Shown piece by piece: positions 23,959-32,172 of a DNA stretch of 32,172 nt; the first letter of the stretch is position 1, and each line of letters begins with the position of its first letter. Where the stretch lies: positions 1-32,172 of the forward strand of contig JACRIV010000037.1 of NCBI GenBank assembly GCA_016220005.1, read 5' to 3'. A model generated the notes under the pieces. It had not been told where the DNA came from. It searched no databases and saw nothing but the letters and a program-made list of their open reading frames with translations. The DNA is from Deltaproteobacteria bacterium. Lineage in GTDB: Bacteria > Desulfobacterota > Deferrimicrobia > Deferrimicrobiales > Deferrimicrobiaceae. The translations under genes were made by a program, and so were the position numbers.

Positions 23959-25031
23959 TCCGCTCTTCCCGCCAGTTTCCGGATTTCCCGGTGGATCTCC
24001 TCGGGGGTGGGCATGGCGCAGGGCTTTCCCAGGAACCGGATCTTGTCGTGGCATGTGGTGCTCACCCGGACGTCCTCGAGCATCTGGCCGGTGTTCATCT
24101 CGATCACGAGGACGACGTCGCCCCGTTTTGCGACCGCGTCCACCTGGGCGGCGGGGAACGGGAAGACGGTGACAGGCCGGAGCATTCCTGCCGCGATCCC
24201 CTCCTTCCTTGCCCACTGGATCGCGGTCTTGCTCACCCTGGCCGCGGTCCCGAAGGCGACGATCGCTATCTTTGCGCCTTCGAGATGATACTCCTCGAAC
24301 CGGACTTCCTCCGCCTGCATCTGCAGGTATTTCCGGTGGAGCTTCCAGTTGTGCACTTCGATCGCGTTGTCCTTGAGGTACAGGGATTTCACGTTCTGCC
24401 GGTGGCGCCCCGCGCATCCCGTCAGGGCCCAGGGCTTATCCAGGGGGACGGTCGGGACGTACGGGACGGCCTCGAAGGGCTCCTTCATCTGGCCGACGAT
24501 CGCGTCTCCCAGGATCATGGCCGGCGTCCGGTACTTGTCCGCCAGATCGAAGGCGAGCATCGTCAGGGAATACATCTCCTGGACCGAATGGGGGGCGAGA
24601 ACGGGCATCTTATATCCCCCGTGGCCGCCGCATTTCACGGCCTGGAGGTAATCGCCCTGCGACGGCGCGATCCCCCCCAGTCCCGGCCCCGAGCGGGAGA
24701 TGTTCACGATGACGGCGGGCAGCTCCGAGCCCGCCATGTAGGAGAGCCCCTCCTGCATCAGCGAAATGCCCGGGCCGGAGGAGGAGGTCATCACCCGTTT
24801 TCCCGATGCCGCGGTGCCGAGGATGAAATTGATCGTGGCGACTTCGCTCTCCGCCTGGAGGAAGGTCCCCCCGATCGGAGGAAGGTGGGCGGACATGTAC
24901 TCGGGGATGTCGTTTTGCGGCGTAATGGGATAGCCGTAGTAGAAACGGCAGCCCGCCGCGATCGCCCCAAGGCAGATCGCCTCGTTCCCCTTCATCAGGA
25001 GCCGGCGCGAGGCCGTTTCCGCCAGGCTCAT
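23955..25031 (-). CDS. vorB: 2-oxoacid:ferredoxin oxidoreductase, alpha subunit (VorB-like)
   Basis: 358 residues from the ATG at 25031; the ORF-track start at 25289 runs through the ferredoxin gene in another frame. The pyrimidine-binding/transketolase-like alpha chain is clear: [70 protein letters not shown], and [18 protein letters not shown]. This series is typical of proteins named VorB, the alpha chain of 2-ketoisovalerate oxidoreductase; it oxidises branched 2-oxoacids from valine, leucine and isoleucine. 2-Oxoglutarate as substrate remains possible, because KorA and VorB are close. The ATG overlaps the ferredoxin stop (ATGA), with GGAG directly before it. Confidence 0.9.
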   Translation of the reverse strand: MSLAETASRRLLMKGNEAICLGAIAAGCRFYYGYPITPQNDIPEYMSAHLPPIGGTFLQAESEVATINFILGTAASGKRVMTSSSGPGISLMQEGLSYMAGSELPAVIVNISRSGPGLGGIAPSQGDYLQAVKCGGHGGYKMPVLAPHSVQEMYSLTMLAFDLADKYRTPAMILGDAIVGQMKEPFEAVPYVPTVPLDKPWALTGCAGRHRQNVKSLYLKDNAIEVHNWKLHRKYLQMQAEEVRFEEYHLEGAKIAIVAFGTAARVSKTAIQWARKEGIAAGMLRPVTVFPFPAAQVDAVAKRGDVVLVIEMNTGQMLEDVRVSTTCHDKIRFLGKPCAMPTPEEIHREIRKLAGRAE

Positions 25032-25237
25032 CTCCACACCTCGATGCAGACGTCGGGGCATCCCTCGGCGCAGACGGCGCAGCCCGTGCAATCGTCCGGC
25101 CGGGCGAAGAACGCCGCGGCGTAGCCCTGCTGGTTGATCTTCGTCCCGAGCCCGATGCAGTTTTTCGGGCAGGCGGGCACACACAGCTCGCATGCCTTGC
25201 ACCGCTCGAAGTCGATATCGATGCGTCCCGTCGCCGT
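25028..25237 (-). CDS. Ferredoxin subunit of 2-oxoacid oxidoreductase, ACG start (not in ORF track)
   Basis: 69 residues. Two [4Fe-4S] motifs are plain: CKACELCVPACPK near 13-25 and CTGCAVCAEGCP near 50-61, matching the delta (ferredoxin) chain that carries electrons out of the enzyme. The frame is open from the glpX stop to the alpha start, but holds no ATG, GTG, TTG or CTG before the first cysteine. ACG at 25237 is preferred: read as Met it gives MATGRIDIDFERC, the normal start of these chains, and GGGAGG lies eight bases upstream. The stop TGA overlaps the alpha ATG. Either a real non-AUG start or a one-base (ATG to ACG) change or error is present. Confidence 0.85.
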   Translation of the reverse strand, partial: TATGRIDIDFERCKACELCVPACPKNCIGLGTKINQQGYAAAFFARPDDCTGCAVCAEGCPDVCIEVWR

Positions 25238-25245
25238 TGCCTTGT

Positions 25246-25251
25246 CCTCCC
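25246..25251 (-). promoter_or_regulatory. Ribosome-binding site deciding the ferredoxin start
   Basis: GGGAGG on the minus strand, eight bases before the ACG codon at 25237. It is the only strong Shine-Dalgarno between glpX and the first ferredoxin cysteine, so it fixes the non-AUG start. Confidence 0.65.
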
Positions 25252-25285
25252 GTCCTCTTCCTTGCGAAGCCTTTCCTTGCTCCGA

Positions 25286-26242
25286 TCAATCGTACTTCGG
25301 CTTGAACTCGAAGTAATGGGTCGTGTCGATGGTGCGGATCGTCCTGGACTTGGACCGCATGACGATGGACTGCGTGTGCGCCCCCCCGCTGAAGAACCGG
25401 ACCCCTTTCAGGAAATCTCCGAACGTAACCCCGGTCGCGGCGAACATGACGTCGCTCCGGGCAAGGTCCTCCATCGTGTACACCTTGTTGAGGTCGTCCA
25501 CGCCCATCGCCTTGGCGCGCTCGCTCTCCTCCTTGTTGCGGAACTTGAGGATCCCATGGAAGTCACCGCCCAGGCATTTGAGCGCCGCGGCCGCGAGGAC
25601 CCCCTCCGGCGCGCCTCCCGTCCCCATGAGGACGTCGACGCCGGACTCCTCCTTCGCCGTCGCGATCGCCGCCGCGACGTCGCCGTCGCCGATGAGCTTG
25701 ATGCGGGCCCCCGCCTCCCTGCACTCCCTGATGAGGTCCTGGTGCCTGGGCCGGTCGAGGATGACGACGCAGAGGTCCTCGACGTATTTCCTGAGCGCCT
25801 TGGCGATGCTGCGCAGGTTCTCCGTGGGAGACGCCGTGATATCGATCGCGCCTCTGGCCTTCGGGCCCACCGCGAGCTTCTGCATGTAAGTGTCCGGGGC
25901 ATGGAGGAACCCGCCCTCCTCGGCGATCGCGATGACCGCCAGGGCGTTGTTCCCGCCGGTGGCGACGATGCTCGTCCCCTCCAGCGGGTCCACGGCGATG
26001 TCGACGCGGGGCGTCTCGGAGGCGCCCACCTCCTCGCCGATGAAGAGCATCGGGGCCTCGTCCCGCTCCCCTTCGCCGATCACGACGCGGCCCTTGAACT
26101 GGACATAGTTCAGGGCCTTCCGCATCGCGGTCACCGCGGCCTGGTCGGCGGCCACGTTGTCTCCGCGGCCCATCAGGCGCGCCGCCGCCAGCGCCGCCGC
26201 CTCCGTCACCCGGACCACTTCCAGCGCCAGATTCCGTTCCAC
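25286..26242 (-). CDS. glpX: Class II fructose-1,6-bisphosphatase
   Basis: 318 residues, the usual GlpX length. It removes the 1-phosphate of fructose 1,6-bisphosphate in gluconeogenesis. Family motifs: GRGDNVAADQAAV near 25, VVIGEGERDEAPML (55-67), VDIAVDPLEGT (80-90, Li-sensitive phosphatase-like metal site) and VLMGTGGAPEGVLAAAAL near 205. It starts with GTG behind GGGGAGGTAAAC and lies 2 bp after the thioesterase gene. Next to apgM it forms a small gluconeogenic set in an operon whose last genes make acyl-CoA and reduced ferredoxin, as expected in an organism that builds sugars from acetyl-CoA. Confidence 0.95.
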   Translation of the reverse strand: MERNLALEVVRVTEAAALAAARLMGRGDNVAADQAAVTAMRKALNYVQFKGRVVIGEGERDEAPMLFIGEEVGASETPRVDIAVDPLEGTSIVATGGNNALAVIAIAEEGGFLHAPDTYMQKLAVGPKARGAIDITASPTENLRSIAKALRKYVEDLCVVILDRPRHQDLIRECREAGARIKLIGDGDVAAAIATAKEESGVDVLMGTGGAPEGVLAAAALKCLGGDFHGILKFRNKEESERAKAMGVDDLNKVYTMEDLARSDVMFAATGVTFGDFLKGVRFFSGGAHTQSIVMRSKSRTIRTIDTTHYFEFKPKYD

Positions 26243-26244
26243 GT

Positions 26245-26664
26245 TTACCTCCCCTCCTCCGCCGATTTATCGACCAGGCGCGTGTTCATTGTGAGGTTTG
26301 CGGGGGCGCGTACTACTTTCCCTCGATCGTCCGTGAAGGCATGCAGCGTGGCTCCTTCCGCCAGCAGCTTTCCGTCCGATCGCGTAAGGCGGTATCCGAA
26401 GGTGATGCGGGCGCCTCGCATCTCGCGCACTTCCGCGTAAACCTTTATGACGTCGTCGTAGCGCGCGGGCGAACGGTAGCGGATCGAGGCCTCCACCACC
26501 GGAAGGAGCATCCCGGCCTCCGTGAGGTCCCGGTACGCCGTCCCTTTTTGCCGCATCAGCTCCGCGCGCCCCGTCTCGAACCACCTGAAGTAGTTCGCGT
26601 AGTACGCGACGCCCGCGGCGTCGGTGTCCGCGTAGAGCACCCGGACGTCGGCGACGTGCTCCAC
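26245..26664 (-). CDS. YbgC-like acyl-CoA thioesterase (hot-dog fold)
   Basis: 139 residues, a single 4HBT hot-dog domain. The active-site region ADTDAAGVAYYANYFRWFE (12-30) holds the Asp and the helix typical of YbgC/4-hydroxybenzoyl-CoA thioesterases. Later, VEASIRYRSPARYDDVI and FGYRLTRSDGKLLAEG form the sheet. It hydrolyses short acyl-CoA or acyl-ACP thioesters; the true substrate is not predictable. The start is GTG directly abutting the apgM stop, with AGGAG before it. In the Tol-Pal region such genes have another role; no tol genes are here, so a metabolic overflow function (release of CoA) is more likely. Confidence 0.88.
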   Translation of the reverse strand: MEHVADVRVLYADTDAAGVAYYANYFRWFETGRAELMRQKGTAYRDLTEAGMLLPVVEASIRYRSPARYDDVIKVYAEVREMRGARITFGYRLTRSDGKLLAEGATLHAFTDDRGKVVRAPANLTMNTRLVDKSAEEGR

Positions 26665-27957
26665 TTAGCTCCTATTCTCCTTGTCGAGGAGGTACTCCAT
26701 GAGGCGCGTGCCGATCTCTACGAACTGCCCCGTCGCCCGGGCATCGGCTTCCGTGTACCGTTTCCCGGAGAAGGAGGACAATCCCTTGGGGGCCGGATAG
26801 AAGACGAAGGGGACAGGCTCCTGGGCGTGCGTCCGGAGGGCCACCGGCGTGGGGTGGTCCGGCAGGAACAGGATGCGTAGGTCTCCGCCCTCCTTGGCCC
26901 GCGCGAGGAGGGGTGCGAGCATCTCCTTGTCGATCCGCTCGATGGCCCGCACCTTCTCCGGGGCGCTGCCGTTGTGCCCGGCCTCGTCGGGGGCCTCCAC
27001 GTGAATGAGGACGAAATCCCTGCTGTCCAGTTCCTTGAGGGCGTACTCGGCCTTTCCCCGGTAATTAGTGTCCACGTAGCCGGTGGCTCCGGGTACCTGG
27101 ACGATCCGGAGGCCGCAGTAGACTCCGATCCCCTTGATGAGGTCCACGGCGGCCACCACGGACCCGGTCAGCCCGTACTTTTCCGAGAAGGTCGCGATCC
27201 GTGGCGCCTTGCCCTGTCCCCACAGCCAGATGGAGTTGCCGGGAGGCTTCCCTTCTTCCCGGCGCTTCCGGTTCACGGGGTGATCCTCGAATACCTCTCG
27301 GGAGATCTCCATCAGGTCGAGGAGGAGCTCGGCCCCCTCCCCGCGGGGGAGGTACTCCGTGATCTTCTTCCCGTGGATGTCGTGGGGCGGTGTCGTCTCC
27401 ACGGCCTCGTTGCCGTTCGGCCAGACCATCAGGTTCCGGTAGCTTACGCCGGGATGGAACCGGACTCCCGCCTCCGCGACCCCGGGGGCAAGCGATTTCA
27501 AGAGCGGCTGGAGCGCCGACCCCTCGCCGACGCCGCCCCCTCTGTCCTCCACCCCCGCCTGGAGCGCCTTCAGAAGCTCGGCCGCCTCGGCGGAAGTGAT
27601 GTGCCCGGCGGAAAAATCCTCCATCTCGGTGTCGGCGCCCTCGTTCTTCAGGGTCACGACGTTGCACCGGACCGCGACGTCCTCCTTCCCGAGGGCGATC
27701 CCCATCGACGCAGCCTCCAGCGGAGACCTTCCCGTGTAGACCTCGCGGGGATCGTAGCCGATGATGCTAAGGTTCGACACGTCGCTGCCGGGGTACATCT
27801 CCTTTGGAACGACCTGGACCGTCCCTAAGGCGCCGTGGGATGCCATGTAATCCATGTTGGGCTTCACCGCGGCCTCCAGCGGGGTCCGGTTCCCGAGGGC
27901 GGTGATCGGCCAGTCGGACATGCCGTCCCCGATCAGGATGAGGTATTTCATCGCCAT
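26665..27957 (-). CDS. apgM: Cofactor-independent phosphoglycerate mutase, archaeal type
   Basis: 430 residues from the ATG at 27957 (AAGGAG upstream); the ORF-track version is falsely extended into thrC. It interconverts 3- and 2-phosphoglycerate. Alkaline-phosphatase-superfamily features: metal ligand in ILIGDGMSD (residue about 10), nucleophile Ser in SDVSNLSIIGYDP (about 60), VEAPDEAGHNG (near 320) and FLPDHPTP with the closing ligands (near 370), then a histidine in ALRTHAQEPVPF. Related to ThrH/phosphonomutase-like proteins, it is often found with hom and thrC. Some older annotations call such members homoserine kinase, and that role would fill the gap between hom and thrC in this operon. 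Confidence 0.9.
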   Translation of the reverse strand: MAMKYLILIGDGMSDWPITALGNRTPLEAAVKPNMDYMASHGALGTVQVVPKEMYPGSDVSNLSIIGYDPREVYTGRSPLEAASMGIALGKEDVAVRCNVVTLKNEGADTEMEDFSAGHITSAEAAELLKALQAGVEDRGGGVGEGSALQPLLKSLAPGVAEAGVRFHPGVSYRNLMVWPNGNEAVETTPPHDIHGKKITEYLPRGEGAELLLDLMEISREVFEDHPVNRKRREEGKPPGNSIWLWGQGKAPRIATFSEKYGLTGSVVAAVDLIKGIGVYCGLRIVQVPGATGYVDTNYRGKAEYALKELDSRDFVLIHVEAPDEAGHNGSAPEKVRAIERIDKEMLAPLLARAKEGGDLRILFLPDHPTPVALRTHAQEPVPFVFYPAPKGLSSFSGKRYTEADARATGQFVEIGTRLMEYLLDKENRS

Positions 27958-27968
27958 CCGTATCTCCT

Positions 27969-29024
27969 TCAGAAGCCCAGGACTTTCAACACTTCGCGCA
28001 ACTCCGGGGGGATGGTAACGGGCGCCACGGACTGGGCGATCGCGTTGTCCGGATCCTTGAGGCCGTGGCCGGTGAGCGTGCAGACGACCCGGTCCCCTTT
28101 TGCGAAGAACCCTTCCTTGCCCAATTTTATCACACCGGCGATGGAGGCCGCCGACGCGGGTTCGCAGAACACCCCCTCGGCCTCGGCGACGAGCTTGTAC
28201 GCCTCCAGGATCTCGGCGTCGCTCACCATCCGGATCGCCCCTCCCGACTCGTCCCGCGCGCTTTCCGCCTGCTTCCAGGAAGCCGGCCTGCCGATCCGGA
28301 TCGCGGTGGCGACCGTCTCCGGCTTTTCGATGGGGTATCCGCGGACGATCGGCGCGGCTCCCTCCGCTTGCCAGCCCAGCATCTTCGGGAGCCTCTTCAC
28401 CCTGCCCGCTTCCCGGTAGGCGCGGTAGCCCGCCCAGTAGGCCGTGATGTTCCCCGCGTTCCCCACGGGCAGGACGTGGTAGTCCGGAGCGTCGCCCAGG
28501 GCGTCGCAGATCTCGAACGCCGCGCTCTTCTGTCCCTCGATCCGGTAAGGGTTGATCGAGTTGACCAGCGTGACGGGATACTTTTCCGATATCTCCTTCA
28601 CCAGCATGAGCGACTCGTCGAAGTTCCCCAGGACCTGGATCACCCGCGCCCCGTGGATCATGGCCTGCGAGAGCTTCCCGAGGGCGATCCTCCCCTCGGG
28701 GATCAGCACGAAGGCCTTCATCTCCGCCCTTGCCGCGTAGGCCGCCGCGGAGGCCGAGGTGTTCCCCGTCGAGGCGCAGATGACCGAGTCGGATCCGTCC
28801 GCCTTGGCCTTCGACACCGCCATCGTCATCCCGCGGTCCTTGAAGGAGCCCGTGGGGTTCAGCCCCTCGCACTTGAGGAAGATCTCCGTGCCGGGGGCGA
28901 TCTGGGCCGCCAGGCCGGGCGCGGGGACGAGCGGTGTGTTCCCTTCGAGGAGCGTCACCACGCATTCGTCGGGGACCGGCGAAAGAAACGCGGCGTAATG
29001 GCGGATGACCCCTTCCCAGTGCAT
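27969..29024 (-). CDS. thrC: Threonine synthase
   Basis: 351 residues, the short (bacterial/archaeal) form. This PLP enzyme converts O-phosphohomoserine to threonine. PLP lysine in CEGLNPTGSFKDRGM (residues 52-66), the phosphate/PLP-binding loop SVICASTGNTSASAAAYAA, LPVGNAGNITAYW near 190 and CTLTGHGLKD near 320 are typical. AAGGGAAG precedes the ATG. It lies 17 bp after hom and 11 bp before apgM. Together with hom it completes the last part of threonine synthesis, except for homoserine kinase, which is not seen as a separate ThrB gene in the window. Confidence 0.95.
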   Translation of the reverse strand: MHWEGVIRHYAAFLSPVPDECVVTLLEGNTPLVPAPGLAAQIAPGTEIFLKCEGLNPTGSFKDRGMTMAVSKAKADGSDSVICASTGNTSASAAAYAARAEMKAFVLIPEGRIALGKLSQAMIHGARVIQVLGNFDESLMLVKEISEKYPVTLVNSINPYRIEGQKSAAFEICDALGDAPDYHVLPVGNAGNITAYWAGYRAYREAGRVKRLPKMLGWQAEGAAPIVRGYPIEKPETVATAIRIGRPASWKQAESARDESGGAIRMVSDAEILEAYKLVAEAEGVFCEPASAASIAGVIKLGKEGFFAKGDRVVCTLTGHGLKDPDNAIAQSVAPVTIPPELREVLKVLGF

Positions 29025-29041
29025 CGATTCGTCTTCCCTTT

Positions 29042-30364
29042 TCAGAGGTTGTTTTCGATCCGGATCATCCGCGTGCGGTCGAGGACGACCGGAAGCCGGT
29101 CGGTCTCCTCAAGGGCGGCGCGCATGTCGCTTTCCTTGGCATGGTGCGTCACGATGAAGATGGGGACCGCGCTCTCCTCTTTCCGTCCCTTCTGGATGAC
29201 CGACGAAATGCTGATGGAGTGCGCGCCCAGCACCCCCGCGATCTTGGACAGGACGCCGGGCTTGTCGATGACCTGGAACCTCAGGTAATACTCCGACCGG
29301 ACGCCGGCGAAGGGGGACACCGTGAGCTTCTCCCCCGCCTCGTGAGTGAAGAACCCGCTCGGCGGCATGCGCCCCGTGCCTCCCCGCCTCAAGTTGCGCG
29401 CGATCTCGATGACGTCGCTCGCCACCGCCGATGCGGTGGGCATCATCCCCGCGCCCTGCCCGTAGAAGAGCGAGGACCCCACGAAATCGCCCTTCACGTA
29501 GATGGCGTTGTTTGCGCCCCCGACGTCGGCAAGAAGGTGCTCGGCGGGGATCATCGTCGGGTGGACCCGCACCTCGACGCCGTCCCCCTTCTCCTTCGCG
29601 ATCGCCAGGAGCTTTATTCGGTATCCGAACTCCCGGGCGAAGGCGATATCGAGGACAGAGATGTCGCGGATCCCTTCCACGTAGATGCTCTTGAGGGGGA
29701 CGGTCCCGCCCGTCGCCAGCCATACGAGGATGGCGAGCTTGTGGGCGGAATCGATTCCGTCGACATCGAACGAGGGGTCCGCCTCGGCCAGGCCGATCCG
29801 CTGGGCCTCCGCGAGCACCTCCCCATATTCCTTCCCTTCGTTGGTCATCCTGCTCAGGATGTAGTTGCACGTCCCGTTGATGATCCCGTAGATCTCCTGG
29901 ATCCGGTTCCCGGCCAGCCCCTCCCGCAACGCCCGGATGATGGGGATGCCGCCGCCGACGCTCGCCTCGAACCCGAGGTCGACGCCGGCGGACAGCGCCG
30001 CCCGCGTGATCTCCGGCCCGTGCTCGGCGAGGAGTGCCTTGTTCGCGGTTACGACCGACTTCCCCTGCCGCATCGCTTCGAGGATTAATTCCTTCGCGGC
30101 CCCGGTCCCGCCCACGAGCTCGATGACGATCTGGATCTCCGGGTCCCGGACGACCTGGAACCCGTCTGCGGTCAATACTCCCTCGGGAAGAGAGATCCCC
30201 CGGTCGCGCTTGATGTCCAGGTCGGCGATGCGGCGGAGACGGACGGGCACGCCCACCCGCCGGCGCAGCAACTCCGCGTTAGAAAGGAGCAGCTTCGCCG
30301 TTCCCGTGCCGACGGTCCCGAAGCCGATGATTCCGACGCCGATTTCCTTCCGCGGAGCCGTCAT
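29042..30364 (-). CDS. hom: Homoserine dehydrogenase with C-terminal ACT domain
   Basis: 440 residues from the ATG at 30364, in an ATGA overlap with the aminotransferase stop; the ORF-track version is falsely extended. NAD(P)-binding motif [11 protein letters not shown] at 10-20; catalytic core [14 protein letters not shown] with the Lys near 105, [18 protein letters not shown] near 135, [12 protein letters not shown] near 160, and [17 protein letters not shown] near 195. The last 85 residues form an ACT domain ([20 protein letters not shown]), which normally senses threonine for feedback control. It reduces aspartate semialdehyde to homoserine. A lone monofunctional Hom, not fused to aspartokinase. 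Confidence 0.95.
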   Translation of the reverse strand: MTAPRKEIGVGIIGFGTVGTGTAKLLLSNAELLRRRVGVPVRLRRIADLDIKRDRGISLPEGVLTADGFQVVRDPEIQIVIELVGGTGAAKELILEAMRQGKSVVTANKALLAEHGPEITRAALSAGVDLGFEASVGGGIPIIRALREGLAGNRIQEIYGIINGTCNYILSRMTNEGKEYGEVLAEAQRIGLAEADPSFDVDGIDSAHKLAILVWLATGGTVPLKSIYVEGIRDISVLDIAFAREFGYRIKLLAIAKEKGDGVEVRVHPTMIPAEHLLADVGGANNAIYVKGDFVGSSLFYGQGAGMMPTASAVASDVIEIARNLRRGGTGRMPPSGFFTHEAGEKLTVSPFAGVRSEYYLRFQVIDKPGVLSKIAGVLGAHSISISSVIQKGRKEESAVPIFIVTHHAKESDMRAALEETDRLPVVLDRTRMIRIENNL

Positions 30365-31557
30365 TTCGCCTTGACCTTCACCTGGGACTGCATCATCGCC
30401 TTGACGCCCCGGATCGCCTGCCGGATCCGGTGCTCGTTCTCCACGAGGGCGAATCGCACGAATCCCTCCCCGTGCTCGCCGAACCCGATCCCCGGCGACA
30501 CGGCCGTCTTCGCCTTGGTGAGCAGCAGCTTGGAGAATTCGAGAGACCCCATCTCCCGGTACGGCTCGGGGATGGGCGCCCAGACGAACATCGTCCCCTG
30601 GGGCTTCGGGAACTCCCATCCGATCCGCGCGAATCCGTCGACGAGGCAGTCGCGCCGCTTCCGGTAGACCTCCACGGCCTCTTCCACCACCCGGTACGGG
30701 CCGTTCAAGGCCACCGTCGCCGCGATCTGGATCGCCTGGAACATTCCGTAGTCCAGATAGCTCTTGATCCGGGTGAGCGCCGACACCATCCGCTTGTTGC
30801 CGATGACGAAGCCGACCCGCCAGCCCGGCATCGAGTATCCCTTGGACATCGAGTACAGCTCCACCGCCACATCTTTGGCTCCCGGAACCTGCAGGATGGA
30901 GGGCGCCTTGTACCCGTCGAACACGAGGTCCGAGTAGGCCAGGTCGTGGACGACCAGCACTTCGTGCTCCTTGGCGAAGGCGACCACCCGCTTGAAGAAG
31001 TCCAGGTCGACCACCTCGGTGGTCGGGTTGTGGGGGAACGAGATGATCATCACCTTCGGCTTGGGCCAGAGGGTCTTCATGGCGCGCTGGGCGCGGTCCA
31101 TGAAATCGCCCTCCCCGCTCGTCAGCGAGATGGACCGGACGTCGGCGCCGGCGATGATCACCGAGTAGGTGTGGATCGGGTACGTGGGGTTCGGCACCAC
31201 CGCGATGTCGCCCGGCCCCATGATGGCCATGATGAGGTGCGACAGCCCCTCCTTGGCCCCGATGGTGGCGATCGCCTCCGTGTCCGGGTCCAGGTCGACG
31301 TCGTACTTCCGCTTGTACCAGTTGCAGACGGCCAGCCGGAGCTTGGGGATCCCCCGGGAGGCCGAGTACCGGTGGTTGCGGGGATTGCGCGCCGCCTCGA
31401 TCAGCTTGTCGACGATGTGCTTGGGCGTCGGCAGGTCGGGATTCCCCATCCCGAGGTCGATGATGTCCTCGCCCGCCTTGCGCATCTTCGACTTCAGCTC
31501 GGTGACGACCGCGAAAACGTACGGCGGCAGACGCTTGATCCGTGGGAACTCTTCCAT
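30361..31557 (-). CDS. Class I/II aminotransferase, AlaC / LL-diaminopimelate aminotransferase-like
   Basis: 398 residues, PLP-dependent fold-type I. Landmarks are [14 protein letters not shown] near 35, [24 protein letters not shown] near 125, [11 protein letters not shown] (178-188), the Asp in [15 protein letters not shown], and the PLP lysine in [15 protein letters not shown]. The pattern fits glutamate-pyruvate aminotransferases (AlaC) and their relatives annotated as aspartate or LL-diaminopimelate aminotransferases. At the head of a hom-thrC operon it may supply aspartate or another amino acid, and it could also deaminate valine for the oxidoreductase further down; the substrate is not decided. 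GGAG lies eight bases before the ATG. First gene of the operon. Confidence 0.9.
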   Translation of the reverse strand: MEEFPRIKRLPPYVFAVVTELKSKMRKAGEDIIDLGMGNPDLPTPKHIVDKLIEAARNPRNHRYSASRGIPKLRLAVCNWYKRKYDVDLDPDTEAIATIGAKEGLSHLIMAIMGPGDIAVVPNPTYPIHTYSVIIAGADVRSISLTSGEGDFMDRAQRAMKTLWPKPKVMIISFPHNPTTEVVDLDFFKRVVAFAKEHEVLVVHDLAYSDLVFDGYKAPSILQVPGAKDVAVELYSMSKGYSMPGWRVGFVIGNKRMVSALTRIKSYLDYGMFQAIQIAATVALNGPYRVVEEAVEVYRKRRDCLVDGFARIGWEFPKPQGTMFVWAPIPEPYREMGSLEFSKLLLTKAKTAVSPGIGFGEHGEGFVRFALVENEHRIRQAIRGVKAMMQSQVKVKAK

Positions 31558-31586
31558 ATCTCGTCTCCAGGGAATTTAAAGAAGAT

Positions 31587-31615
31587 ATCGTATTTAATCG
31601 CGCCCGCTAAGTCAA
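31587..31615 (-). promoter_or_regulatory. Sigma70-like promoter of the aminotransferase-hom-thrC-vor operon
   Basis: TTGACT (31615-31610), a 17-bp spacer and TACGAT (31592-31587) on the minus strand, in an AT-rich stretch. The -10 is identical to that of the merR operon promoter. A leader of about 23 bases separates it from the first ATG. Confidence 0.7.
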
Positions 31616-31619
31616 TTTC

Positions 31620-31631
31620 CGCGGGCCCGCG
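31620..31631. other. Perfect 12-bp palindrome between hlyD and the aminotransferase promoter
   Basis: CGCGGGCCCGCG reads the same on both strands, 4 bp upstream of the -35 box and 16 bp after the end of the hlyD-like gene. It could be an operator or the stem of a poor terminator; only GAAATT follows, so no intrinsic terminator is evident. Confidence 0.4.
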
Positions 31632-31647
31632 AGGTTTGGCAAGCTGC

Positions 31648-32172
31648 CTATCGCAGTGTCAGGCTCTCGCGGGCGTACTTGACGATCGGGGAGAGGAAGA
31701 ACTCGATCACTCGGCGCTTCCCCGTCTTGACCTCCACGGCGACGGCCATGCCGGGAGCGAGGGGAACGGGCCGGCCCTCGGCCTGAATCGCCGTCTTTTC
31801 CAGGCCGGCCTTCATCTTGTATACGGGGCCCAGCTTCTCGTCCTCGACGGCATCGGGGCTGATGTGGAGAATTTTTCCCCGGATCGTCCCGTACTTCTGG
31901 AACGGGAAGGCGTCGAGCTTCACCTCCGCCTCCTGGCCGACTTTCACGAACCCGACGTCCTTGTTCAGGACCATCGCCTCCACGATCAGGGGCGTGCCGT
32001 CGGGGACGATGGAGACGATATCCTGGGCCGGCTTGACGATCCCCCCGATCGTGTACATCGCCAGCCCGTGGACAGTGCCGTGGACGGGAGAGGCGAGCCG
32101 CTCCAGCTCGTACCGTTTCCTTGCCTTGACGACCTCCCCTTCGACCGAATTGATCGATTTCTCCCGCTCCAC
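31648..32172 (-). CDS. HlyD-family membrane fusion protein, C-terminal part
   Basis: 174 residues visible; the 5' part is beyond the window, and the GTG at the edge is merely the first codon found. The order fits a type I secretion / ABC-export membrane fusion protein: the end of the coiled coil (VVKARKRYELERL), a lipoyl-like half (LASPVHGTVHGLAMYTIGGIVKPAQDIVSIVPDG), the beta-barrel (VNKDVGFVKVGQEAEVKLDAFPFQKYGTIRGKI approximately, in shorter parts) and the closing LAPGMAVAVEVKTGKRRVIEFFLSPIV. Such proteins bridge an inner-membrane ABC transporter and a TolC-like channel. The final LSPIVKYARESLTLR is typical of HlyD/PrtE types. The transporter partner is expected just upstream, outside this window. 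Confidence 0.9.
   Translation of the reverse strand: MEREKSINSVEGEVVKARKRYELERLASPVHGTVHGLAMYTIGGIVKPAQDIVSIVPDGTPLIVEAMVLNKDVGFVKVGQEAEVKLDAFPFQKYGTIRGKILHISPDAVEDEKLGPVYKMKAGLEKTAIQAEGRPVPLAPGMAVAVEVKTGKRRVIEFFLSPIVKYARESLTLR

Overview
The window is GC-rich, and every gene I can support is on the minus strand. Most lines of the ORF track are shadows of these genes in other frames. The gene content suggests an anaerobic, GC-rich bacterium of the former Deltaproteobacteria (Desulfobacterota / Desulfuromonadota-like). Pointers are a receiver-DUF4388 protein, a MiaB / bifunctional-nuclease pair, a ferredoxin-dependent Vor-type 2-oxoacid oxidoreductase, and a large acyl-CoA operon with several acyl-CoA dehydrogenases. 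The lineage is an inference; there is no rRNA or marker gene here to fix it.

Layout in the direction of transcription (right to left). (1) 32172-31648: C-terminal part of a HlyD-type membrane fusion protein. (2) 31615-21973: a tight run behind a clear sigma70-like promoter (TTGACT-N17-TACGAT). It encodes a class I aminotransferase, homoserine dehydrogenase, threonine synthase, cofactor-independent phosphoglycerate mutase, a YbgC-like thioesterase, class II fructose bisphosphatase, a four-subunit 2-oxoacid:ferredoxin oxidoreductase (ferredoxin, alpha, beta, gamma) and an XRE-cupin regulator. The ferredoxin gene is absent from the ORF track because its only plausible start is ACG. (3) 21725-20673: an orphan 2-hydroxyacyl-CoA dehydratase-like protein that seems to have lost its Fe-S ligands. 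(4) 20632-5987: about 15 kb behind a TTGACA-N17-TACGAT promoter and headed by a MerR regulator. It encodes acetyl-CoA acetyltransferase, 3-hydroxyacyl-CoA dehydrogenase, crotonase, two acyl-CoA dehydrogenases, a corrinoid adenosyltransferase, a two-subunit B12 acyl-CoA mutase, a thiolase-fold protein with a DUF35 partner, a third acyl-CoA dehydrogenase, a MeaB chaperone and a two-subunit CoA-transferase. (5) 5884-1: miaB behind its own promoter with almost no leader, then a bifunctional nuclease, two divergent signalling proteins and a PHP phosphoesterase that runs off the window.

How the parts fit. The mutase carries the residue pair of isobutyryl-CoA mutase (Phe/Gln) rather than of methylmalonyl-CoA mutase (Tyr/Arg). 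The oxidoreductase alpha subunit looks like VorB, which oxidises 2-ketoisovalerate to isobutyryl-CoA. Together they suggest valine or isobutyrate -> isobutyryl-CoA -> butyryl-CoA -> crotonyl-CoA -> 3-hydroxybutyryl-CoA -> acetoacetyl-CoA -> acetyl-CoA, with B12 loading (adenosyltransferase) and mutase repair (MeaB) in the same operon. The thiolase-fold protein has Gly where the nucleophilic Cys should be, so it is probably not a thiolase.

The only two long non-coding gaps (8802-9154 and 21726-21972) each hold a GC-rich inverted-repeat element, and the two share a short motif. No tRNA, rRNA, CRISPR array, insertion sequence or riboswitch was recognised.
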